A stretch of 53,330 nt of DNA from a virus: IMG/VR virus record IMGVR_UViG_3300022685_000036, positions 1 through 53,330 of that record; one strand, written 5' to 3'. Under the pieces are notes generated by a model. That model worked only from the letters and a program-made list of their open reading frames with translations, had not been told where the DNA came from and searched no databases. Position numbers and translations under genes: made by a program. Below, piece after piece: positions 22,024 to 27,409 of the stretch (positions are counted from its first letter, which is position 1; every line of letters begins with the position of its first letter).

Positions 22024-22501
22024 CTTCGAAACCACCGGCCTGTTGCTCCACCCGCAGGCGCAAGCGCCACAGCCGCGCGCTGTGGAGTTTGCCGCCGTGC
22101 GGGAGGACGGCGAGGAGCGGGTGTGGCTGTTCGATCCTGGCGTGCCGCTGCCGCCCGAGATCATCAAGATCACCGGCATCACTCCCGGCATTCTCGACGG
22201 CGCGCCGCCGTTTCAGGAGCTGTGGCCGGAGATCGACATCTTCATGCCCGAGGAGGTCTGGGCGCACAACGCTGCGTTCGACAGCGGCATCCTCCACGCT
22301 GAGCTGGCGCGGTTCGGCGGCAACGACGCGCACCGCTGGCGGTGCACGGTCGAGGAGTACGCCCCGGAGTGGGGTTACCGCCCGCGGCTGATCCATCTGT
22401 ACGAGTGGATGTTCGGAGAGCCGCTCGCCCAGGAGCACCGCGCGTTGAGCGACACGCGGGCGCTGGCAAAAATCGTTCGCACGATGAAAGAAAGTTGTTG
22501 A
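22007..22501 (+). CDS. DnaQ-like 3'-5' exonuclease (DEDDh)
   Basis: The 164-residue protein has the three exonuclease motifs: VDFETTG (D6, E8), AHNAAFDSGILHAEL (D92) and HRALSDTRALAKI (H144, D149), the DEDDh set. This is the fold of the Pol III epsilon proofreading subunit. In a phage whose replicase is a DnaE-type polymerase with a degenerate PHP domain, it is the natural proofreader. It overlaps the upstream gene by 17 bp. Promoter 5 overlaps its last codons. Confidence 0.88.
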   Translation: MWAAVDFETTGLLLHPQAQAPQPRAVEFAAVREDGEERVWLFDPGVPLPPEIIKITGITPGILDGAPPFQELWPEIDIFMPEEVWAHNAAFDSGILHAELARFGGNDAHRWRCTVEEYAPEWGYRPRLIHLYEWMFGEPLAQEHRALSDTRALAKIVRTMKESC

Positions 22502-22526
22502 CTTCTGAACAGAAACGCGCGATAAT
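22498..22526 (+). promoter_or_regulatory. Early promoter 5 with 5' leader hairpin
   Basis: TTGACT (22498-22503), 17-bp spacer with TTCTGAACAGAA, GATAAT (22521-22526), AGTCCTACGTTGAGGG. The leader hairpin is GAGGG-AACGA-CCCTC (22538-22552), followed by GGCGACCTGAACTGGAGACTGACGAA. It has the best -35 box together with the full palindrome and is closest to the family consensus. Confidence 0.9.
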
Positions 22527-22578
22527 AGTCCTACGTTGAGGGAACGACCCTCGGCGACCTGAACTGGAGACTGACGAA

Positions 22579-22713
22579 ATGAAAAACATTGAAACGGCGT
22601 ATGTAGAAATCGCAACTCGAGAGCTCATGAAACCGATTTGCATGTATTACTGGTACGAGGGGCATCGGCGCGGATTCTGGATGAACATCAAGAGTCACCG
22701 GACGCGCTGGTAA
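22579..22713 (+). CDS. Very small protein, 44 residues
   Basis: The ATG at 22579 follows AACTGGAGACTGACGAA, the family ribosome-binding site, behind its own promoter and hairpin. The product starts MKNIETAYVEIATRELMKPI and is rich in aromatic and basic residues (CMYYWYEGHRRGFW). The strong expression signals support a real gene despite its size. After the stop, CCCGC-TTC-GGCGGG may form a weak stem. Function unknown. Confidence 0.65.
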   Translation: MKNIETAYVEIATRELMKPICMYYWYEGHRRGFWMNIKSHRTRW

Positions 22714-22765
22714 ACAACCACCCGCTTCGGCGGGTTCATCGCCGCCTACAACGAGTTCATTGTTG

Positions 22766-22794
22766 TTGACTCACGAACAGAAATCAGCGATAAT
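22766..22794 (+). promoter_or_regulatory. Early promoter 6 with 5' leader hairpin
   Basis: TTGACT (22766-22771), 17-bp spacer containing only the AACAGAAA half-site, GATAAT (22789-22794). The leader hairpin AGGG-AACAT-CCCT (22807-22819) is shorter. It drives the gene at 22851 and presumably the operon with the N-terminal polymerase half. Confidence 0.88.
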
Positions 22795-22850
22795 AGTCCT
22801 ACGTTGAGGGAACATCCCTTGGCGATCGAAACTGGAGAGGCAACTGACCG

Positions 22851-23027
22851 ATGACCAAGAACAACTTCACCTACCGCGAGACTTCTGAGAAGATCATCAG
22901 CGATCTGCGCACCCTTCCGGATGTGGTCCGCAGCTCCTGCGGCAAATACACCTCGTCGCCGCTCTACTGGATCATCCTGAGCAACGCTCTGGTCGGCACC
23001 AAGGTCGAGTTCTACAACGTAAAGTAG
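22851..23027 (+). CDS. Small protein, 58 residues
   Basis: The ATG at 22851 lies behind promoter 6 and an AACTGGAGAGGCAACTGACCG site. It encodes MTKNNFTYRETSEKIISDLR, then a Ser/Tyr-rich segment ending SNALVGTKVEFYNVK. The short helix-plus-strand architecture is not recognised. The next gene has its own CAGGAGACTGAAG site. Confidence 0.62.
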   Translation: MTKNNFTYRETSEKIISDLRTLPDVVRSSCGKYTSSPLYWIILSNALVGTKVEFYNVK

Positions 23028-23071
23028 CAACACCGCAGCCGGGAGTCGCCCTCCCGGCAGGAGACTGAAGA

Positions 23072-23491
23072 ATGCAGACATTCCTCCCCTTCCCCAGCTA
23101 CATCCGCAGCGCCCAGGCGCTGGACTCCCGCCGGCTCGGCAACCAGTGCTACCGCGAGACGCTGACGCTGTTGCGCGGCGGCTGGCCGAACCATCCCGCC
23201 TCCCGTATGTGGCGCGGCTACGAGCACGAGCTTGCGGCCTATGGGCTCACGCTCGCGTTCGAGATGCGCCGCCGGGGCGGCTGGCGCCCCGAGGTCACGG
23301 ACCGCTGGATCAACTTCTACTCCGCCGCCATGCGTGAGCTGCCGTGGTCGCCGCGGCCGCCTTGGCTCGGCGACCCGGAGTTCCACCGCGCGCACCAGAG
23401 CAACCTGATCCGCAAAGACCCGGAGCACTACGGGCGGCTGTTTCCCGGCGTGCCGGACGACCTGCCTTACATCTGGCCGGAGACCGCATGA
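23072..23491 (+). CDS. Pyrimidine-dimer glycosylase-like (MSMEG_6728 family) protein
   Basis: The 139-residue protein starts MQTFLPFPSYIRSAQALDSR then RLGNQCYRE, followed by NHPASRMWRGYEHELAAYG. This is the typical N-terminal block of the MSMEG_6728 family, which is related to T4 DenV-type base-excision enzymes. The conserved Thr near the N-terminus and the Arg/Tyr-rich block fit. It may repair or process phage DNA. It overlaps the polymerase N-half gene (ATGA), tying repair and replication expression together. Confidence 0.78.
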   Translation: MQTFLPFPSYIRSAQALDSRRLGNQCYRETLTLLRGGWPNHPASRMWRGYEHELAAYGLTLAFEMRRRGGWRPEVTDRWINFYSAAMRELPWSPRPPWLGDPEFHRAHQSNLIRKDPEHYGRLFPGVPDDLPYIWPETA

Positions 23492-24525
23492 TCCCACAAC
23501 TCAGAGTCCGCACCGAGTACACGTTCAAGCATGTGTACGGCAAGCTGCCGCAGGTCGCTGCGGCGATCTCCGCCGCGCCGGCGGCGGCTATCGTGGACGC
23601 CGAGTCCACCTGGGGCCACGAGCGTTGGGCGTCAGCGCTGAAGCCGCACGGCGTGCGCCCGATGTACGGCGTGGCTGTCGAGGTGCCGTTTGCCGACGGC
23701 CGCAAGCCGCACGGCTGGGTGCTGGCGCGCGACGACATCGGCGAGCTGTACCGGTTCGCCTCCGACGCCGACCCGGATTGGCGCGCGGCGGAGGGGCGTC
23801 TGCTGCGGTTCGCCGGGGCGGCGCTCACCGACCCTGAGGAGTTTGATTACGTTGACGTCAACCCGGCTTCCGCTCGTGCAGCGCTGCGCGCGGTGAAGCT
23901 GGCGCGGCGCACCGGCCGGCCGCTCGTGGTCACGAACCTCAACCGCTGGCCAGCCCCCGAGCACGAGAACGTGGCGCTGGCGCTGTGGGACAACCGCGCT
24001 GTGCGGTACGCTGGACACATCCTCAGCGACGACGAGCTGCGGCGGGCGCTGGTGCCGGAGGTGATGGATGCGGCGACGTTCGACCGCGCCTCGCAGGCCA
24101 CCGCCGACGCCGCCGCGCTGAGCACCGCGCAGCTGCTCCCCGCACCGCAGCTGGAAGTGCCCGGCGACCTGGACGCCGAAATCGAGGCTGGTCGTCAGCT
24201 GCGCATCCGTCAAGGGATGCCGTGGAACGAAGAGTACGCTGCGCGGCTGGCGTCGGAGCGAGAGACGATCGCCGACAAAGGATTCGAGAGCTACTTCATC
24301 GTTGTCGGCGACCTGATGCGCGAGGCCAAGCGGCGAGGCATCATGACCGGAGCGGCACGCGGCAGCGCCGCCGGGAGCCTGGTCAGCTACGTGCTGCAGA
24401 TCACCGAGGTCGACCCCATCAAGCACAATCTGCTGTTCGAGCGGTTTATGGACATAAACCGTGGCGGCTGGTTCTTCACAGACGAGTATCTGGACGAGGT
24501 GGAGGAGCTGCTCAAAAAAAGTTGA
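23488..24525 (+). CDS. DNA polymerase III alpha, N-terminal half (PHP to Gly-Ser palm motif)
   Basis: The start MIPQLRVRTEYTFKHVYG overlaps the upstream stop. The 345-residue protein matches the DnaE N-terminus: a PHP domain (residues 1-70) whose metal-binding HxH is lost (RVRTEYTF; later DAESTWGHERW), a connecting region, then the palm start GFESYFIVVGDLM, GAARGSAAGSLVSYVLQ (288-304) and VDPIKHNLLFERFMDIN. DnaE normally continues here straight into the PDxDxD aspartates; instead the protein ends after 20 more residues. Those aspartates start the gene at 14418. The two proteins must join to form one active site. No split-intein sequence is visible at either end. Confidence 0.9.
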   Translation: MIPQLRVRTEYTFKHVYGKLPQVAAAISAAPAAAIVDAESTWGHERWASALKPHGVRPMYGVAVEVPFADGRKPHGWVLARDDIGELYRFASDADPDWRAAEGRLLRFAGAALTDPEEFDYVDVNPASARAALRAVKLARRTGRPLVVTNLNRWPAPEHENVALALWDNRAVRYAGHILSDDELRRALVPEVMDAATFDRASQATADAAALSTAQLLPAPQLEVPGDLDAEIEAGRQLRIRQGMPWNEEYAARLASERETIADKGFESYFIVVGDLMREAKRRGIMTGAARGSAAGSLVSYVLQITEVDPIKHNLLFERFMDINRGGWFFTDEYLDEVEELLKKS

Positions 24526-24533
24526 AAAAGTTG

Positions 24534-24562
24534 TTGCCTTCGTGAACAAAAAGAGGGATAAT
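24534..24562 (+). promoter_or_regulatory. Early promoter 7 with 5' leader hairpin
   Basis: TTGCCT (24534-24539), 17-bp spacer (no palindrome, AACAAAAA half-site remnant), GATAAT (24557-24562). The leader hairpin is GAGGG-AACGG-CCCTC (24574-24588). It begins 9 bp after the polymerase stop. Confidence 0.86.
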
Positions 24563-24624
24563 AGTCCTACGTTGAGGGAACGGCCCTCGGCGACCCGAAC
24601 AACCCAACCACGAGAACAGCGACA

Positions 24625-24810
24625 ATGACCACCCGCATCTTCACCAGCCGTTTCGACCCCATGATCGTGGTCGTAATTCGTATTGATGGTTCTGCCGCAA
24701 CGATGGAGCATGTCTGGACGGCCTCCGAGAAAAGCAAGATGTTCAAGATCACTGCGGAGCAGGCCGAGGAGAACATCGTTGGCTTCGAGAACGACTCTGA
24801 CTGGGCCTAA
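24625..24810 (+). CDS. Small acidic protein, unknown
   Basis: The 61-residue protein (MTTRIFTSRFDPMIVVVIRI; ITAEQAEENIVGFENDSDWA) has strand-rich N-terminal and acidic helical C-terminal halves. The leader ends CCACGAGAACAGCGACA, a weaker ribosome-binding site than the family norm. Promoter 7 lies directly upstream. No family is recognised. Confidence 0.62.
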   Translation: MTTRIFTSRFDPMIVVVIRIDGSAATMEHVWTASEKSKMFKITAEQAEENIVGFENDSDWA

Positions 24811-24825
24811 TAGAACGGCCCTCAA

Positions 24826-24838
24826 CGCCAAGGACGGC
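24826..24838 (+). repeat. Junction stem-loop CGCCAAGGACGGC, copy 4
   Basis: CGCC-AAGGAC-GGC(A), nearly identical to the other copies, lies 22 bp before the ATG at 24861 and is followed by CCAACTGGAGACTGACGAA. Confidence 0.72.
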
Positions 24839-24860
24839 ACGCCAACTGGAGACTGACGAA

Positions 24861-25013
24861 ATGAAAACCTTCCGCGTCATCAGCATCCGCTCCGACAGCA
24901 AGATTGTTAAGCAGACCATCCGCGCAAAGACAGCCAAGTCTGCCGCTGCTAAGGCTGCCGGCGTTCTCATGTCTATTGCTCAAATCAACGAGGTTGGCGC
25001 CGTCGTCGGCTAA
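24861..25013 (+). CDS. Small basic Ala/Lys-rich protein, 50 residues
   Basis: Behind the junction hairpin and the full family ribosome-binding site, a 50-residue protein begins MKTFRVISIRSDSKIVKQTI and continues with an Ala/Lys helix (RAKTAKSAAAKAAG) and a strand tail. Its first 11 residues recur in a fragment at 26961. It may bind nucleic acid or a host protein. Unknown. Confidence 0.65.
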   Translation: MKTFRVISIRSDSKIVKQTIRAKTAKSAAAKAAGVLMSIAQINEVGAVVG

Positions 25014-25032
25014 ACCTAAAGCAGGCAAAACC

Positions 25033-25263
25033 ATGAAATACGCGGCCAAGTTCATCAACTTTTTGCGGGCAGGCGAGACAGAGGAGGAGTTGATTGACGT
25101 GTTCATGACCTTCATAGCCGGCAAATGCCCCTTGCGAGTACCCGCTCAAATGCTGGCTCGGAGCACGGCAGGCGGTCCTCAGACGCATCCAGCCGTCTGC
25201 ATCCTGTTCGTGGATGATTCTATGATCCTGCAGATCGACAGCGATCCGCCGATCTGCACCTGA
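25033..25263 (+). CDS. Unknown protein, 76 residues
   Basis: The start MKYAAKFINFLRAGETEEEL at 25033 follows AAAGCAGGCAAAACC, with only a weak ribosome-binding site. The second half (AVCILFVDDSMILQIDSDPP) is strand-rich and acidic. It lies 19 bp after the preceding gene and just before another junction hairpin. Not recognised. Confidence 0.58.
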   Translation: MKYAAKFINFLRAGETEEELIDVFMTFIAGKCPLRVPAQMLARSTAGGPQTHPAVCILFVDDSMILQIDSDPPICT

Positions 25264-25264
25264 C

Positions 25265-25278
25265 CGCCAAGGATGGCG
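25265..25278 (+). repeat. Junction stem-loop CGCCAAGGATGGCG, copy 5
   Basis: CGCC-AAGGAT-GGCG has one loop change against the consensus. It is followed by CCCCAACTGGAGACTGACGAA and the ATG at 25300. A more diverged copy, CGCCAATGACGGC, lies at 25686-25698 before the gene at 25717. Confidence 0.75.
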
Positions 25279-25299
25279 CCCCAACTGGAGACTGACGAA

Positions 25300-25677
25300 A
25301 TGACCAAGACCATCATCTTTGTTGCAACCCTCGCCGCCAGCTTCAACGCCAGCGCCGACACCAGCGCCGACACCTGGCAGACATGCTCGGAGAACGTCGA
25401 GTCCTACCTCTGGACGAACGGCCTGTGCGGCGCCAGCTCGTGCATGGACGACGCTGGGCGCAGTCTGGAGGAAGCGATCGTTCACGAGTGCGGCTATCCA
25501 GAGTGGACCGCCGCTGAACGCGAGAAGCTCGTCAAGGAGGCAGGCCAGATGTGCGGCCTCGCCGAGGGAGGCGGGCTGGCATGCCCGCGCTACATCAGCT
25601 GCAGCCTCGCGCTGTTCAAGAAGTCCGACCCTATCTATCGGCAGATCTTGGACGCCGTGTTCAGCGCCAACCGATAA
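25300..25677 (+). CDS. Exported Cys-rich small protein
   Basis: The 125-residue protein starts MTKTIIFVATLAASFNASA, a Sec signal peptide with a probable cut after ASA. The mature part has seven Cys (TCSENV, LCGASSC, ECGY, MCGLA, ACPRYISC), fitting disulfide bonds in the periplasm. It is expressed with early genes, so it may change the cell envelope before lysis, for example in superinfection exclusion. This is inference. No family is recognised. Confidence 0.72.
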   Translation: MTKTIIFVATLAASFNASADTSADTWQTCSENVESYLWTNGLCGASSCMDDAGRSLEEAIVHECGYPEWTAAEREKLVKEAGQMCGLAEGGGLACPRYISCSLALFKKSDPIYRQILDAVFSANR

Positions 25678-25716
25678 CCCGGCATCGCCAATGACGGCAC
25701 ACTTGGAGCCACCCCA

Positions 25717-25905
25717 ATGCCAGCACGTGAAATGATCGGCACCCCGCCGCCTGGGGCGACTCACTACCTTCCCCGTAGCGGGCTGTTTTACAAGATGGTG
25801 AAGCGCCCGAGCGGCCCTGTGATGTTCCGATACATCGACGGGGAATGGACGCGAGTAATGAAGTTCAACCCGCGCTCAATCCTGCCCATTGAGAAAGCAG
25901 GATAG
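25717..25905 (+). CDS. Small protein, unknown
   Basis: The 62-residue protein follows a diverged junction motif and CTTGGAGCCACCCCA. It begins MPAREMIGTPPPGATHYLP, with strands GLFYKMVKR and VMFRYIDGEWTRV, a compact beta-type small protein like those found in many phages. Not recognised. Confidence 0.65.
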   Translation: MPAREMIGTPPPGATHYLPRSGLFYKMVKRPSGPVMFRYIDGEWTRVMKFNPRSILPIEKAG

Positions 25906-25955
25906 CCGCACCCGTTCATCTTGACACCGCCACCCACTCACAAAAGGCACGACCA

Positions 25956-26342
25956 ATGAGCATGTTCGTTATCAGGATCACGACAAACCACACAGACAAG
26001 GACCTCTGCCTCGCCAAGAAGGTCGAGGATATGCCCGAGATGATCAGCATCGGACAGGAGGTATGCGACAGCAACTTCGACACAAATTGGTTCATGGCCT
26101 TTGTCTTCTCCAATGCACCGATGATGGTGGCTGTGCTGGAAGAGGACTCGTTCCCTAAGGACCACGTGTTCACCCTGTTCGTCGGCACCCTGGCCGCCGC
26201 CATGCGAGATCTTTCGCCCGAGGAACGAGATCTCATGATCGAAAAGATCGACGCAGGTGAGGCTATGGAGCTTCACTGCAACCTCGATGGTGAGGAAAAT
26301 GAGATCGTCTGGCGCCTTTACGCCAGCAAGAAACAACGATAA
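25956..26342 (+). CDS. Unknown protein, tandem paralogue A
   Basis: The 128-residue acidic protein begins MSMFVIRITTNHTDKDLCLA and ends EAMELHCNLDGEENEIVWRL then YASKKQR. It aligns along its length with the next gene (same length; shared FVIR-T, C-E-C pattern, DLMI/DIMM, EAxELHCxLD, VxWRLY). The shared C-terminal block defines a small family. Function unknown. Confidence 0.7.
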   Translation: MSMFVIRITTNHTDKDLCLAKKVEDMPEMISIGQEVCDSNFDTNWFMAFVFSNAPMMVAVLEEDSFPKDHVFTLFVGTLAAAMRDLSPEERDLMIEKIDAGEAMELHCNLDGEENEIVWRLYASKKQR

Positions 26343-26362
26343 CCCCATAGTGAGAAAAGACA

Positions 26363-26749
26363 ATGACTGATTTCGTGATCAGACTCTCCACGGACGAAAC
26401 GGACCTGGATGTCTGCTTGAGCAAGCCGACTAAAGAAGTTGCGAAAATCCTTCGAGGGATGGAACCCAAATCCGTCATTGACGACGATACAGACCACGTT
26501 CTGCGCGTCGTCTATGAGTCCGCGAAGGCCGCTATCGATGAAATCTCTGCCGACAGGTTCAGCACAAAGGCGGGAAACCTTCTGTTCATTGTCATTCTGG
26601 TGAGCGCAATGCGGGTCATAAAGGACGAAAGCAGGGACATCATGATGGACGCCATCGAAAAGGAAGAAGCAGTCGAACTGCACTGCCTGCTTGACAGCAA
26701 GGAAAACCAGGTTACCTGGCGTCTCTACGGCGCGGAGTCGTTACACTGA
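26363..26749 (+). CDS. Unknown protein, tandem paralogue B
   Basis: The 128-residue protein begins MTDFVIRLSTDETDLDVCLS and has the shared end EAVELHCLLDSKENQVTWRL then YGAESLH. It arose with paralogue A by tandem duplication; identity is limited mostly to the two ends, so the duplication is old. The next gene starts on its stop (TGATG). Confidence 0.7.
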   Translation: MTDFVIRLSTDETDLDVCLSKPTKEVAKILRGMEPKSVIDDDTDHVLRVVYESAKAAIDEISADRFSTKAGNLLFIVILVSAMRVIKDESRDIMMDAIEKEEAVELHCLLDSKENQVTWRLYGAESLH

Positions 26750-26937
26750 TGGATGAACTTTTCCTGCTGCTCGGCTTCCTGCTGGCGGTTGTCGTCGCAG
26801 GCTTCTTCACGGCCATGATCTTGCCGGGGACATACTGGGAAACGGACGAAGACTCGGACGACCCGAAGACGGGCCGCTCGATGAGCGACGGGGATCGCTT
26901 ATTGCATGAGCGGGTCAGAAGTCGCCGTAAACGCTGA
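26749..26937 (+). CDS. Small inner-membrane protein
   Basis: The 62-residue protein has one membrane helix at the start (FLLLGFLLAVVVAGFFTAMI) followed by an acidic then basic cytoplasmic-type tail (RVRSRRKR). It is coupled to the upstream paralogue. It could be an early membrane effector or a holin-like protein; the late holin candidate lies elsewhere. Confidence 0.65.
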   Translation: MDELFLLLGFLLAVVVAGFFTAMILPGTYWETDEDSDDPKTGRSMSDGDRLLHERVRSRRKR

Positions 26938-26960
26938 GTTTTTAATGGTTAAAGGTTTAC

Positions 26961-27035
26961 ATGAAAACATTCCGCATCATCAGCATCCGCTCCGCCAGCA
27001 CAGCCATGACCAAGACAGAGGTATATGACCGCTAA
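26961..27035 (+). pseudogene. Truncated copy of the 50-residue gene
   Basis: MKTFRIISIRSASTAM repeats the first 11 residues of the protein at 24861 (MKTFRVISIRS), then diverges and stops after 24 codons. The DNA is also alike there. It looks like a duplication remnant. A further 25-codon frame (MLDALLGLFLNALTKRE) starts on its stop at 27035 and overlaps the next gene; its reality is doubtful. Confidence 0.5.
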
Positions 27036-27092
27036 TGCTTGACGCCTTGCTCGGCCTGTTCCTGAACGCGTTGACTAAACGAGAGAAAAGCC

Positions 27093-27350
27093 ATGACCAA
27101 CCCGCTAATTGATGCTGAGCATCACCACAACAGGATGTATCTTGACAACCGCGATCCAGAAACCAGAGAAGTGATTTGCAGCCTCATGGACCTGACTTAC
27201 GAATTGATTGAGGCGATGAAAGCCCTTTCTAAGTCGTGCGGAGGTATCAGGCCGGCAAAAAGCTCGATTTCGACAGAAGAGCTTGCTTGGCAATCTTTTG
27301 ATGAATCGGTCGCTAAAGCCGAGAAATTTCTTGTTGACTCGTGTCTGTAA
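27093..27350 (+). CDS. Small helical protein, unknown
   Basis: The 85-residue protein follows CGAGAGAAAAGCC. It begins MTNPLIDAEHHHNRMYLDNR, followed by a long helix (VICSLMDLTYELIEAMKALS) and an acidic end. The composition is less GC-rich than its neighbours. Promoter 8 overlaps its last codons. Confidence 0.65.
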   Translation: MTNPLIDAEHHHNRMYLDNRDPETREVICSLMDLTYELIEAMKALSKSCGGIRPAKSSISTEELAWQSFDESVAKAEKFLVDSCL

Positions 27351-27362
27351 CCGAGCGATAAT
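27334..27362 (+). promoter_or_regulatory. Early promoter 8 with leader hairpin
   Basis: TTGACT (27334-27339), 17-bp spacer without the palindrome, GATAAT (27357-27362). The leader has GAGGG-AGAT-CCCCTC (27373-27387), a hairpin of the family shape though the sequence between differs. It precedes the SNF2 helicase gene and is the last promoter recognised for the block up to 36479. Confidence 0.8.
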
Positions 27363-27409
27363 TCCCGGACATGAGGGAGATCCCCTCAACCACCGATTGG
27401 AGTCTGACG

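Noticed and set aside
24510-24545. A-run (CTC followed by seven A) at the end of the N-terminal polymerase half as a programmed frameshift joining it to something else
   Set aside because: The -1 frame adds only about eight residues before a stop and the +1 frame gives no DnaE-like sequence; the missing part of the polymerase is at 14418, not downstream.
13350-27362. Repeated promoter/leader units as a CRISPR array or mobile repeats
   Set aside because: The repeats are irregularly spaced, each sits in front of a gene, and they carry -35/-10 boxes and ribosome sites. They are regulatory cassettes.
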